A stretch of DNA of 43,325 nt from DASVVT01 sp036386415 (GTDB lineage: Bacteria > Acidobacteriota > Blastocatellia > Pyrinomonadales > Pyrinomonadaceae). Below, one piece after another: positions 1 to 8,428 of this stretch. The notes under the pieces were generated by a model. The model was not told where the DNA came from and searched no databases. It saw only the letters and a program-made list of their open reading frames with translations. Each line of letters opens with the position of its first letter. Position 1 is the stretch's first letter. The stretch lies in contig DASVVT010000028.1 in assembly GCA_036386415.1 (NCBI GenBank), forward strand, positions 1 through 43,325, written 5' to 3'. The position numbers and the translations under genes are program-made.

Positions 1-486
1 CTTCTGATCGAGCGATGTCCAGAGCACGCCGTCTACGTACGTCTTACCCACGTCCGGATCGCGCGAGAGGACGCTGACCAGAGTCGTCTTTCCGACGCCG
101 GGCCAGCCGCGCACGATAGCGGTGTGTGACTGGGACGAAGGCGCGCCGCCGATGCTCAGGAGCCCTTTAACGTCACGAAGCGCCTCTTCGCGGCCAATGA
201 ATATAAGGTCTGGGAAAGGCGGCGGAATACCCTGGGGCGGGGGGAAGAGCCGCTCTTGCAGGCTCTCGTAGTCAGGTACTGCTAGCTCGAACTTGACCTG
301 GTTCTGATCACCGGTGATGATGATCGTCCCTGTGGCGTCGCCGCCGATGGCGACCCCACGCTCGCCCGCCGTATAAACGATGCGGCCCGCCAGCAGTGCG
401 TGTTGAACATCGCTGCGATCTTGATCCGTCGCAGCCCCTTTGACGAGGCGTTCGAGGGCATCCTTTAGCGTGTTCGGGTCAGCCAT
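1..486 (-). CDS. NB-ARC (STAND) ATPase, partial, C-terminus beyond left edge
   Basis: The minus-strand frame is open from ATG at 486 to the window edge (162 codons visible). A GGGAG Shine-Dalgarno lies about 9 bases upstream. Residues 96-100 read FIGRE, the motif that typically opens NB-ARC domains, and residues 127-135 read GWPGVGKTT, a Walker A P-loop. The following GVLWTSL segment is also typical of NB-ARC/AP-ATPases. Residues about 41-62 carry a Gly-rich motif (GERGVAIGG...IIITGD) that recurs twice in the divergent neighbour at 881. STAND ATPases act as ligand-triggered switches in bacterial immunity or regulation. The sensor and any effector beyond residue 162 are off the window, so trigger and output cannot be named. 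Confidence 0.88.
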   Translation of the reverse strand, partial: MADPNTLKDALERLVKGAATDQDRSDVQHALLAGRIVYTAGERGVAIGGDATGTIIITGDQNQVKFELAVPDYESLQERLFPPPQGIPPPFPDLIFIGREEALRDVKGLLSIGGAPSSQSHTAIVRGWPGVGKTTLVSVLSRDPDVGKTYVDGVLWTSLDQK

Positions 487-880
487 AAATTCTGCTCCCG
501 CCGGGGTGCGCTCGTAAGCCCTGATAGCAATCGGTTATAAATTATTTCGCGTCTGTTGTCACAACCGCCCCGCAGGCTACAATTTTTGGACAAAGGCTTC
601 GTAAGCTTACCTGGCTTTGTTGTAAGTCTAAGACATAACAACAGTCCGCTTCCACCTATTTTTACAGCCCAGAGGGTACTTCAGAAGTGATGGCATCGGT
701 TTTCGAAGCTGTTACACACGCCGGGTTTATCATCTGGACTACATAACTCAATGAACGTTAGAATACGCCCCAGGCAAAAGCATTTACCCGTCCGGCGGGC
801 GTGCTAACAAACCCGCCCGGGCAGGTGAGTAATGCGCTTATTTTATAGCTCTTCACTAACCCCTAACCAGGAGTCCACCG
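487..880. promoter_or_regulatory. Divergent intergenic region with small palindromes
   Basis: This 394-base spacer separates the divergent NB-ARC and DUF4062 genes, so promoters for both must lie here. I see a near-perfect palindrome GTTGTCACAAC at 555-565 and a perfect palindrome GTAAGCTTAC at 601-610, both reasonable as operator half-sites. On the minus strand an AT-rich TTATAA-like segment near 530-540 could be a -10 box for the NB-ARC gene. No convincing small gene is seen. The assignments are pattern-based only. Confidence 0.3.
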
Positions 881-1981
881 ATGCCGATCGAAACTGTAGC
901 GGCCGCAGCCATCTCAATACTAGTCCCGTACCTATCAGAAGCAGGCAAAGGTTTCGCCAAAAAATTCGGCGAGAATATGGCGGAGAAAGCTGGAAACCTA
1001 TACCAGGCCATAAAGAGCAAATTTACCGACGATGTTTACGCCGAACAGACCCTAAGCCGTGTCGAGGAGAAGCCCGATTCGGAAGGCCGCAAATCAACGC
1101 TCGAACAAGTCCTGATAGAGAAGCTTCAGGAGGACTCGGATTTTGCCCAGCGCCTCCAGCAGCTAATCGAGGAAGCGAAAGCATCAGACGCCAGAAATGT
1201 CTTTGCCCTCGGCGATCGCAGTGTGGCAGTTGGCGGTAACTTGCAAAACAGCACCGTGGTTACGGGCGACCGCAACACGGTTAATAAAAACAGTACTGAT
1301 AAAGCCCCGGCCAGCGGTTCACCAGGCGTGGTCAATGTCTTTTTAAGCTCAACTTGGCTAGACTTACAGCCGGAGCGGGAGGCTGTTCAAACTGCCCTAC
1401 ACAGACTGCGTGAAACAAAATTCATCGGGATGGAATATTTTGGGAGTAGGGACGAGAATACGCGCCAAACCTCTCTGGATGAAGTAGACCGTTCAACCCT
1501 CTACGTCGGGATATTTGGCGGACGGTATGGCTCCGGCATCACCGAAGCGGAATACCGCCGCGCACTTGAGAAAGACCTGCCGTGCCTTATCTATGTCAAG
1601 GACGAAGCATCCGTCCAGCAGCAATGGCGTGAAGCGGACCCGGACAAGCAGGATCGCCTGACGAGGCTGAAGGAGGAACTGCGCCGACACGCCGTCAGCG
1701 ATTTCAAAGAACCGGAGGAGTTGGCAGCCAAGGTGACTGCTGATGTTCATCGCTGGCTGTTTGACCAATATCTCACCCCACGGCTCAAGGAAGCGGCGGA
1801 AAGGGGAACTCCGACGAGAGAAGACCAGGCCTTGATTTCAAAGATTAAAGACCTGAACTCCTTGAATGAGGGGCTTCTCAAGAGCCTTCAGTCTGCGGGC
1901 TACGTGCTGGCCCTGGGCGACCGGAGCGTCGCCATCGGAGGGAATGTAAGCGGTAGCCACATCACTACCGGCAACTCCTAG
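881..1981 (+). CDS. DUF4062 (TIR/SEFIR-like) protein with flanking Gly-rich motifs
   Basis: The protein has 366 residues and starts at ATG after an AGGAG site. Residues 1-100 form a predicted helical domain, hydrophobic at the start and then charged. Residues 109-130 carry the motif ALGDRSVAVGGN...VVTGD. Residues 151-295 match DUF4062: VNVFLSSTWLDLQPEREAV, then LYVGIFGGRYGS and TEAEYRRALE. A helical linker follows, and residues 344-366 repeat the motif (ALGDRSVAIGGN...ITTGN) right at the C-terminus. DUF4062 is a Rossmann-like TIR relative usually fused to STAND ATPases, where it serves as an effector or adaptor. Here no P-loop is present, so it probably partners another protein, most simply the divergent NB-ARC product. 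The enzymatic activity of DUF4062 is unproven and I do not assign a catalytic residue. Confidence 0.85.
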   Translation: MPIETVAAAAISILVPYLSEAGKGFAKKFGENMAEKAGNLYQAIKSKFTDDVYAEQTLSRVEEKPDSEGRKSTLEQVLIEKLQEDSDFAQRLQQLIEEAKASDARNVFALGDRSVAVGGNLQNSTVVTGDRNTVNKNSTDKAPASGSPGVVNVFLSSTWLDLQPEREAVQTALHRLRETKFIGMEYFGSRDENTRQTSLDEVDRSTLYVGIFGGRYGSGITEAEYRRALEKDLPCLIYVKDEASVQQQWREADPDKQDRLTRLKEELRRHAVSDFKEPEELAAKVTADVHRWLFDQYLTPRLKEAAERGTPTREDQALISKIKDLNSLNEGLLKSLQSAGYVLALGDRSVAIGGNVSGSHITTGNS

Positions 1982-2039
1982 CGAGGGCAATAATATACTT
2001 GACTCACCTGTTCTTTGTGAGACGCTTCGCACCCCGCGC

Positions 2040-2051
2040 CCTACGCGTAGG
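2040..2051. repeat. 12-bp perfect palindrome CCTACGCGTAGG
   Basis: A perfect 12-bp palindrome sits about 60 bases after the DUF4062 stop and directly before the diverged direct repeat at 2055. It could be part of a terminator, a recombinase site or an operator. It has no T-tract, so a terminator is unlikely. Confidence 0.4.
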
Positions 2052-2054
2052 ACC

Positions 2055-2150
2055 TAAGAATTGCTAAGATTTTGAACAACCGGCGGTCGTCAAAGCAGAG
2101 CTTATCCTAGCAATTCCTGTCACGTCACTACGCCAACTTTACGCCAAGTC
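2055..2150 (+). repeat. Diverged direct repeat, copy 1 (candidate island boundary)
   Basis: The segment begins TAAGAATTGCT and ends TTACGCCAAGTC. The same start, middle and end recur in the same orientation at 15937-16020, 14 kb away beside tRNA-Ser. This copy has an extra TACGCCAA-containing stretch of about 11-12 bases. The rest of 1982-2315 shows no gene; it should hold the promoter of the AraC-type regulator. Confidence 0.5.
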
Positions 2151-2315
2151 TGAGGAGGGTCTCATAGATTAAGTGGCTGGCGTGTCAACCACCTTATGAA
2201 TAGGGACTTCGAGCTAGGCGCAGGTGAGACCTGCGTCAAGCAGGTGTTCACTTTTTCATAAATAGCGAAGTGTCTTTTGCTCGCGCGCCCGTGCTATTCT
2301 TGGGCCTGGTGTTTT

Positions 2316-3113
2316 ATGAATCGCGTGACAACCATCTTCGCAGGAAAATCGCTCGTCATAGATTGGTTCGACCACCCGGAGGACTGTTTTCACCGAGACC
2401 CGGAGTTGGAACCAACCGAACACAATGATGTGACGTTCGTCGAGCGCGGCGCTTTCGCATTGCTGGAAGATAGAAGGTGGTGGGCATTCTCAGCGGGGGA
2501 CGTGCTGGTGACGTCGCCGGGACTGCGGCGAAGATACCGTCACTTCGAGTCGTGCCCCGCAGATAGATGCTTGTCGGTTAATTTCGCGCCAGAGGTCGTT
2601 GAGGGCGCTCTAGGGAAGCTTTCGGGGGCCGTCCTTCCGCCGAAGGTGGCGGCTAGCGTCGCCTCCAACTTCGCGCTCCGCTGGATCATCGAGGCGGTGC
2701 TTTCCGGCAACCATTTGGAGATAGAGAGCGCCGCTTTCCACTGCGCGACTGTGCTGGGCCCGCACCGCTGGGAGAAAGCGCCGAGACTGTCCGGCGTGGG
2801 CGCGCACACTCGTAAGATCAGGACAGCCTGCGAGACGCTGGCGCTTCGATTGGCAGAGAATCACTCGCTCACTTCGCTGGCCGCTGAAGCCGGGCTGAGT
2901 CCATTCTACTTCGCCAGAGTCTTCTTGGAATTAGCCGGAGAGCCGCCCCACAGATACTTATTAAGAGTTCGTTTGCGGCGCGCTGCCGAACTGTTGCGCA
3001 TGGGAGCCTCAGTTACCGAAGCCGCGCTTAAGAGTGGTTTTCCAGACGTCAATCATTTCAGCAAGACCTTCCGCCGCCGATTCGGCGTCCCGCCGTCCCG
3101 CTACCCCTCATAG
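2316..3113 (+). CDS. AraC-family transcriptional regulator
   Basis: The protein has 265 residues. I place the start at ATG 2316; an upstream TTG at 2277 would add 13 residues with no family support. The N-terminal 110 residues look like a cupin-type sensor (ERGAFALLEDRRWWAFSAGD). Residues about 160-265 form the two-HTH AraC DNA-binding domain: LTSLAAEAGLSPFYFARVF, then VTEAALKSGFPDVNHFSKTF and RRRFGVPPSRYP, the classic C-terminal signature. It is followed by a cluster of secreted small proteins on the same strand, which it may control. The inducer is unknown. Confidence 0.93.
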   Translation: MNRVTTIFAGKSLVIDWFDHPEDCFHRDPELEPTEHNDVTFVERGAFALLEDRRWWAFSAGDVLVTSPGLRRRYRHFESCPADRCLSVNFAPEVVEGALGKLSGAVLPPKVAASVASNFALRWIIEAVLSGNHLEIESAAFHCATVLGPHRWEKAPRLSGVGAHTRKIRTACETLALRLAENHSLTSLAAEAGLSPFYFARVFLELAGEPPHRYLLRVRLRRAAELLRMGASVTEAALKSGFPDVNHFSKTFRRRFGVPPSRYPS

Positions 3114-3265
3114 TTTTTAGCAAGAAAACACATATCTCCGAGGCGCGACCGGCAGATAATCGTGCCGCGCCATTTTTATTGTTTCCGTCAATAGTATTGG
3201 CGTGGCTGGCTCACGTCCGGGCAACTGGAATACAGATGGATGATTCGCCGATGGAGGGCGTGGAA

Positions 3266-3922
3266 ATGATGTCAATAATCTTAATGAGCGGTGCGGTTCG
3301 CCCTCTTCTCTGGACGGTTGCGGCGGCAAGCGTCTTGATCGTTTTGTCGTCGAATGATGTCCAAGCCCAAAAACCACAGGCCACTGATGATCGACGAGCG
3401 ATGGTCAGTGTGCTTTCGGCTTTGAATCCACACCCGTCGCTCGGCGACGAGGCCCGCGTGTGGGATCGCTTCGTCGGGGCCTGGGACTGCGACTTCACCT
3501 TCTTCCTCGATGACGGAAGCGTCCGACACTCACGTGGTGAGGTCGATTTCGGGTGGGTCATGGACGGTCGGGCCATACAGGACATCTGGATCACCTACCC
3601 GAACGAGGCCGGCAAGGAGCGAGGCATCGGAACGTCACTCCGATTCTTCGACAGTACGTCGAAGATATGGCAGGTCGTGTTTATCAGTCCTGCATACAAC
3701 GCCGTGCTCACGGTTCGGGGCGGGACCGAAGGCGACCGCATTGTTCTACGCGGCACCGATAATAAGGGTGCGATGTTGCGCTGGTCGTTCAACGACATCA
3801 AGCCGGACTCTTTCACCTGGCGCGGAGAAACATCCCGCGACGGCGGCAAGACGTGGAAGTTGGAGGAAGAGCACTACATGAGGAGGAGGGCGGCGGCAGA
3901 CGGTAAGACCGCCGGTCAGTGA
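3266..3922 (+). CDS. Secreted DUF1579-like beta-barrel protein A
   Basis: I choose ATG 3266 because GGAGGG lies 7 bases upstream and the protein then begins with a clear signal peptide (MMSIILM... ending VQAQ). That gives 218 residues and an exported mature protein. The mature part has the pattern F-x-G-x-WD...GEVDFGWVMDGRAIQDIW...DGGKTW, shared with the protein at 4586. This resembles DUF1579 / lipocalin-like all-beta proteins of unknown ligand. The next gene begins 6 bases after the stop, so the two are likely co-transcribed. No catalytic residues are recognised. Confidence 0.75.
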   Translation: MMSIILMSGAVRPLLWTVAAASVLIVLSSNDVQAQKPQATDDRRAMVSVLSALNPHPSLGDEARVWDRFVGAWDCDFTFFLDDGSVRHSRGEVDFGWVMDGRAIQDIWITYPNEAGKERGIGTSLRFFDSTSKIWQVVFISPAYNAVLTVRGGTEGDRIVLRGTDNKGAMLRWSFNDIKPDSFTWRGETSRDGGKTWKLEEEHYMRRRAAADGKTAGQ

Positions 3923-3928
3923 AAGAAT

Positions 3929-4444
3929 ATGAACATAACCCATAGAGTCTCAATACTCGCTGCCGTAATTGCGTTGGTGCTGATCGGAGCGGCGATCACG
4001 CCTGCGCTAGAAAAAACGAACAGCGTTCTCGCGTTCGAACACCTGACCTCGCTGGTCGGGCAGTGGAAGGGGACGCAAGACGGCACGGAGATGAGACTGA
4101 CCTACACGCTGACCGCCGACGGCAGCGCGCTAATGGAAGAGTTCCGCGCGGGGAAGACCGTGATGGTCACCATGTTCACCGTGGACGGCGACCACATCAT
4201 CGCGACGCACTACTGTAGCGCGGGCAACCAGCCGCAGATGATGACGAAGACGATCACTGACCCGTCGGCCAAGAGCCTGACGTTCGAGCTTGCGCACGCC
4301 TACGGGATGAAGACACCCGAGGATTGGCACAACACGGGGCTGAGGGTCACGATGGAGGACATGCAGCACCTGACGCAGGTTTGGACCTACGAGTACAAGG
4401 GCAAGACGGGGACGAACACCTTCCACTTCACGCGGGCGCGGTGA
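3929..4444 (+). CDS. Secreted DUF1579-like protein B
   Basis: This 171-residue protein begins with a hydrophobic leader (residues 8-27, ILAAVIALVLIGAAITPAL), either a signal peptide or an N-terminal anchor. The core begins LTSLVGQWKGT and continues with beta-rich sequence (MRLTYTLTADGSALMEEF). It resembles small lipocalin-like proteins with an N-terminal G-x-W motif and differs from its neighbours A and C in detail. It is 6 bases downstream of protein A and probably shares its transcript. Function unknown. Confidence 0.75.
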   Translation: MNITHRVSILAAVIALVLIGAAITPALEKTNSVLAFEHLTSLVGQWKGTQDGTEMRLTYTLTADGSALMEEFRAGKTVMVTMFTVDGDHIIATHYCSAGNQPQMMTKTITDPSAKSLTFELAHAYGMKTPEDWHNTGLRVTMEDMQHLTQVWTYEYKGKTGTNTFHFTRAR

Positions 4445-4585
4445 TTGAGGCGGAAGGCTTAGCGATCTGATGTGTCAACCTCAGATTAATGTGTGCGCTA
4501 CCTGGACCTCGGCTGACGAGTTTCCTCATTGATATGAAACAGTTCGTTTCCTTGAAAATGTTACTTGTCTTAACAGGGGGTTCTT

Positions 4586-5152
4586 ATGATTTCTGAGACA
4601 GTTACTCAGGCTCCGCCGCCGAATAACCGCCAATCGGATTTCGCCCAGGCGCTGATGGCGAAAGGCCCTGCGGCGCAACTCGGCGAAGCAGCCTCGGTGT
4701 ACGCATGGCTGATCGGCAGTTGGGACGTGCGCGTGATCGACTACGGGGATGACGGCACCAAGCGCGAGAGCACCGGCGAGTGGCACTTCGCTTGGGTGCT
4801 GGAGGGGCGTGCGATGCAGGATGTCTGGATATCGCCGCCGCGCTCTCAGCGGGATTCTTCCCCTCCTCAGCCGGGTAACCGATGCGGCACCACGCTCCGG
4901 GTTTATGACGCAGGCATCGGCGCGTGGAGGATGACGTGGAACAATCCTGTGAGCGGGGCTCACGACGAGCTGACGGGTCGGCGCAAGGGCAGCGACGTCG
5001 TGCAGGAGGGCCGCGACCGCGAGGGCAACCTCATACGTTGGGTATTCACGGACATCACCCGCGATACGTTCCGGTGGTACGGCGAGCAATCACTCGACGG
5101 CGGCAAGACTTGGCGGCTTGGGGCGGAGTTCTTCGGGAAGCGCAGGCAGTAG
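4586..5152 (+). CDS. DUF1579-like protein C (cytosolic paralogue of A)
   Basis: The protein has 188 residues and follows a purine-rich CAGGGGG ribosome site. It has no signal peptide. LIGSWDVRVIDYGDDG, GEWHFAWVLEGRAMQDVWI, IRWVFTDITRDTFRWYGEQS and DGGKTWRLGAEF align directly with protein A at 3266, so the two are paralogues in different cellular locations. A 140-base gap separates it from gene B, so it may have its own promoter. Ligand and role are unknown. Confidence 0.8.
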   Translation: MISETVTQAPPPNNRQSDFAQALMAKGPAAQLGEAASVYAWLIGSWDVRVIDYGDDGTKRESTGEWHFAWVLEGRAMQDVWISPPRSQRDSSPPQPGNRCGTTLRVYDAGIGAWRMTWNNPVSGAHDELTGRRKGSDVVQEGRDREGNLIRWVFTDITRDTFRWYGEQSLDGGKTWRLGAEFFGKRRQ

Positions 5153-5167
5153 TTGAGCAAAGGTAAC

Positions 5168-5187
5168 CCTTATTATTGACAATAAGG
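5168..5187. terminator. Weak hairpin between convergent genes
   Basis: CCTTATT and AATAAGG form 7-bp arms with a 6-base loop between the convergent genes ending at 5152 and 5291. The stem is AT-rich with no T-tract, so it is only a weak terminator candidate. Confidence 0.3.
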
Positions 5188-5290
5188 CAGTGATGCGTCA
5201 CTCAACTTCCTCAGAGCGCCGCATGAAGGCGTATCTCATTCCAGCTTGCCTTCAATCCACGAAGATTAGTTCACTTGAGTCCGAGAGACA

Positions 5291-5905
5291 TCAGTCGCGC
5301 ACCAGCATGAGCTTGCCTCCGAACCCGATCATCGCAGCCCCGGCGACGCGATTTATAGGGCGCTGCACGCGAACGTAAAAACTCTGAACGAGACGGCTCG
5401 AAAACAGAATGGCTACGGTCCCGTACCACAGTACTGTGTCGAAGATCACTATCCCGACGGCCCCCGCTCGTGTCCAAGCGGGCGTATCCGGCCCCATGAA
5501 TAGCGCGAAGATGCTGCCGAAGTAGACCACCGATTTTGGGTTGGATAGGTTAGTCAGCAGGCCGCGAACGAAAGCCGCGCTGTGCAGACTCTGGAGAGGC
5601 GATTCACCTGGCGTCGGCGCAGAGCCACTATTACGCCAGAGGCAGACGCCGAGATAGATTAGATAGGCTCCGCCCGTAAATTTAATGACGCCGTAGAGCC
5701 AGGGAGCGAGCTTGAACAGGGCAGCCAGGCCGAACACCACGGCGCCACACCAGATGAGATTGGCCGTTACAATACCCAGTACGACCGCGATAGCGCGACG
5801 GCGTGTGTGTCGAATCGCCGTCTGCGTCACCACGACGAAGTTCGGGCCGGGACTGATTGCGGCCAGCAAATCCACGGCCATCAATGAGAGGAGCAGATAA
5901 CCCAT
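5291..5905 (-). CDS. LysE/RhtB-family amino-acid exporter
   Basis: The protein has 204 residues, the usual family size. It has about six hydrophobic segments and the signature SPGPNFVVVTQTAIRHTRR near residues 19-37. The second diagnostic motif, GLLTNLSNPKSVVYFGSIFA, lies near 115-134. These inner-membrane carriers export amino acids such as lysine, threonine or homoserine derivatives; the substrate cannot be read from the sequence. It runs opposite to the DUF1579-like cluster. Confidence 0.93.
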   Translation of the reverse strand: MGYLLLSLMAVDLLAAISPGPNFVVVTQTAIRHTRRRAIAVVLGIVTANLIWCGAVVFGLAALFKLAPWLYGVIKFTGGAYLIYLGVCLWRNSGSAPTPGESPLQSLHSAAFVRGLLTNLSNPKSVVYFGSIFALFMGPDTPAWTRAGAVGIVIFDTVLWYGTVAILFSSRLVQSFYVRVQRPINRVAGAAMIGFGGKLMLVRD

Positions 5906-6157
5906 CTTGGGGCGAACCTAGCATTACATGACGCGCGTTGTCTACATGGGTCTGGCACAGCCCGCGTATCAGTCCGACTGGAGGACGCGCACTCGGCGGA
6001 CTAAAACAATAAGACCCGTGCGGCGCATCGGTGCGCTCAAATCAAGCTCGGACTGTGGCGCGGCTATCGCCATCGAGGTCAGCAGAAGAATCTAGAACTT
6101 CTGCCGAGCGGTCGCGAGCCGCACCTTCCCTATCCAATTCGACCTTTATACGAAAGA

Positions 6158-6739
6158 CTAGCGACTCTTATCTTGCCGAGCTTTTGATAACCACTCGATC
6201 ACTTCTTCGGCATTCTTGTCCGGCGGGAAGACCGGATAAAAGACTTTAACGATTTCAGCCCCAGACAGTATAAGTGTCAGCCGCTTTATCAGAATTTTAG
6301 ATTCCACTTCGAACGTGGGTAGCCTTAATGCCTGCGTGAAAGCGAGTTCAGCATCACTCAGAACCTCGAAAGGGAGACGAAGCCGCTCGGCCATCTCCTG
6401 TTGGTATTCTGTTGACTGGGTACTGAGACCGAACACTGAAGCGTCGAGCGCTTTGATTTCGTCGGAATGATCCCGGAAGGAGCAAGACTGTGGCGTGCAG
6501 CCACGCGCGCCGGGTATTTCATCCCACCCCGCCGGGAGTTGGGCGCCAGGTGCGCCCGTCATTGGGTAGCAATAAACAACTGTCCTCTGATGCTTCGAGA
6601 ACTCAGCTAGATTAACTATTCGATTGGCCGTGGACTTCAACTCGATGGGAGGAATCCGTAACCCAAGAAGGTGGGCTGCGGCTCCGTCGTCAACCGGGAC
6701 TGGAAGGTCATTCGGTAACTCATAAAGGTTTGACGTCAT
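6158..6739 (-). CDS. Peroxiredoxin (redoxin, PrxQ-like Cys spacing)
   Basis: The 193-residue protein has a thioredoxin-fold core with YPMTG, then PGARGCTPQSCSFRD around residues 77-91. Two Cys separated by four residues match the peroxidatic/resolving pair of atypical 2-Cys PrxQ/BCP enzymes, which reduce peroxides in the cytosol using thioredoxin. There is no signal peptide. The spacer 5906-6157 before LysE shows no gene. Confidence 0.85.
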   Translation of the reverse strand: MTSNLYELPNDLPVPVDDGAAAHLLGLRIPPIELKSTANRIVNLAEFSKHQRTVVYCYPMTGAPGAQLPAGWDEIPGARGCTPQSCSFRDHSDEIKALDASVFGLSTQSTEYQQEMAERLRLPFEVLSDAELAFTQALRLPTFEVESKILIKRLTLILSGAEIVKVFYPVFPPDKNAEEVIEWLSKARQDKSR

Positions 6740-6822
6740 ATTCGCAACTCTCGCCTTATACCGTCACTCATACGCTCATCTTAGGTGGCGAGACGGACGC
6801 CGCGCCTCCCAATTGATGCTGC

Positions 6823-7647
6823 TTAAGATTCTTCTCTCTTGATGGCAACACCCATCCGTTCAACCATCTTGAGGATTGCGTCCGTCACGGCTCGGGGAGC
6901 AACGAGCATGTGAAAGTGGCCGCCCTCCATACGCGCGTAAGCCCAGCCGGAACTTTCTGCTCGCCTCTTGCCTATGTCATAAGTCGGGGTGAATTGCAGA
7001 TAACCGCAGGGCGCGTCCGGCCAGCCTGAGAAGACAGGGATAGGTTCTTCATAGACGGCGAGCGGTAGCGGCCTCAACTCACTCACGAAGCGACGGCGCA
7101 GCGCATCATCGGGTATCTCTTCACGCAGGTCATCCTCAGTCCATGTGGAAAGATAACCGTTCTTTGCCCCCTGCCGAAATCGCGCGGTGGCGTCTTTTGA
7201 TTCGAAGAGGTCAAAACTGCTCTTCATATCTTCAGGTATCATTGCGTCAACGAAGAGGTAGGCCGCGACGGGTCGGCCTGTTACATGGCGGACGGCTGGG
7301 AGCAGCATCCCGCCGCCGCTGTGTGCCACAAGGATTAAGGGTCTATCGGCAGGAACATTCTTCAGAGCTTTCAGTACCGCTTCTGCGTGCTGTCTCCAGT
7401 ACGGGACGTTGGTTCCTTCGACCCTCTCAAGGACCGGCACGACTACGTTGAGTTTACTTCGGCGCATCTCATCGGCCACGAGTTGCCAGGTGGTAGGCCC
7501 GACCAGCGGGCTGTGGATTAAAACGAAGACGGGCATAGCGGGTGCTTCTCCTCTCGCACCACGACTCTTATTTCTGTCACAACCAATCTGACCGGAAGCG
7601 GAGAGCAATATCAAAACCGCAATTAATAATGAGACCTTAGCTCTCAT
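6823..7647 (-). CDS. Exported alpha/beta hydrolase
   Basis: The protein has 274 residues with a hydrophobic leader ending near Cys23 (LLSASGQIGC). This resembles a lipoprotein signal, but the -3 residue is Gln, so lipidation is uncertain. The core has an oxyanion-type strand VFVLIHSPLVGPTTW, a nucleophile elbow AHSGGG and a C-terminal His in EGGHFHML. This matches the AB-hydrolase_6 type of small esterase-like proteins. The substrate is unknown. Confidence 0.85.
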   Translation of the reverse strand: MRAKVSLLIAVLILLSASGQIGCDRNKSRGARGEAPAMPVFVLIHSPLVGPTTWQLVADEMRRSKLNVVVPVLERVEGTNVPYWRQHAEAVLKALKNVPADRPLILVAHSGGGMLLPAVRHVTGRPVAAYLFVDAMIPEDMKSSFDLFESKDATARFRQGAKNGYLSTWTEDDLREEIPDDALRRRFVSELRPLPLAVYEEPIPVFSGWPDAPCGYLQFTPTYDIGKRRAESSGWAYARMEGGHFHMLVAPRAVTDAILKMVERMGVAIKREES

Positions 7648-7671
7648 ACTTTCAGGGTTGCCGGGCGCAGG

Positions 7672-8274
7672 CTATGAAATGGTGTCGCCCCCGTGGCCGG
7701 CCAAAGCTTCAGAAAGGCGGCGCGTGATTTCCTCCATGTTGCTCTCACCTTCCGGCGCCCGCTCCACGCCGTAGACGAACCGCGGGAATTCTAGCGGCTT
7801 CTGAATCGCCCAGATAGCGTCATGCTGGTCGGGCGGCAGAATCTGCGCGGGGTCGCCGACAGCCACCCAGCCGATGGGCACGCTCGCGTGCGCGGGCAGA
7901 CGCGTGCGCAGGTGCACGACCGCGCCCACGCGTACTTCCACGCCATAGCCAAGGTGCGCGCCATGGAAAACTGAGACGCCCGTGGCGATGAAGACACAAT
8001 CCTCAAGCCGACAGCCGACCAGGTGCGCGTGCGGCCCCACTAAGCAATGTGAGCCAACCTTAGTCTGGTGCTTACCTGTGCTCCTGATGACCGCGTTCTC
8101 CATGACGATGCAGTTCTCGCCAAGTTCGACGCTGCCGCCCTCTGCCACCACACACGCGCCGAACATAATGCGGGAGCCGGCCCCTACCACCACGTCACCG
8201 CAGACGGTCGCATTCGGAGCGACGTACGCTGACGGGTGAATGCGCGGACGTTTATCCAGGTGGGTAACTATCAT
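7672..8274 (-). CDS. Gamma-carbonic-anhydrase-like hexapeptide-repeat protein
   Basis: The 200-residue protein is built of left-handed beta-helix hexapeptide repeats (IHPSAYVAPNATVCGDVVVG and onward). His residues in GKHQT, GPHAHLVG and VFHGAHLG are placed as potential metal ligands, as in trimeric gamma-carbonic anhydrases and YrdA/PaaY proteins. The C-terminal 60 residues form a helical cap. Carbonic anhydrase activity is plausible but many family members lack it. Confidence 0.85.
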   Translation of the reverse strand: MIVTHLDKRPRIHPSAYVAPNATVCGDVVVGAGSRIMFGACVVAEGGSVELGENCIVMENAVIRSTGKHQTKVGSHCLVGPHAHLVGCRLEDCVFIATGVSVFHGAHLGYGVEVRVGAVVHLRTRLPAHASVPIGWVAVGDPAQILPPDQHDAIWAIQKPLEFPRFVYGVERAPEGESNMEEITRRLSEALAGHGGDTIS

Positions 8275-8428
8275 GCTTTAGGCCCTCACTCATTCATTGA
8301 TCTGCCGGACGCGACCTGTATCTGTTCGGAGTTGAGCTTCCGGCGCCGCGCGTCAATCCTTTAATGACCGTGCGTAATAGTGCCTCGCGATGTCCATCCT
8401 GTTACCGGGGTAAAAGCGGTGTAATTCG

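Noticed and set aside
1331..1765. Calling DUF4062 a TIR NADase
   Set aside because: The fold relation is known, but I cannot point to a verified catalytic Glu in this sequence.
2040..2051. Treating the 12-bp palindrome as an attachment site
   Set aside because: It is not repeated beside the copy at 15937, so there is no direct support.
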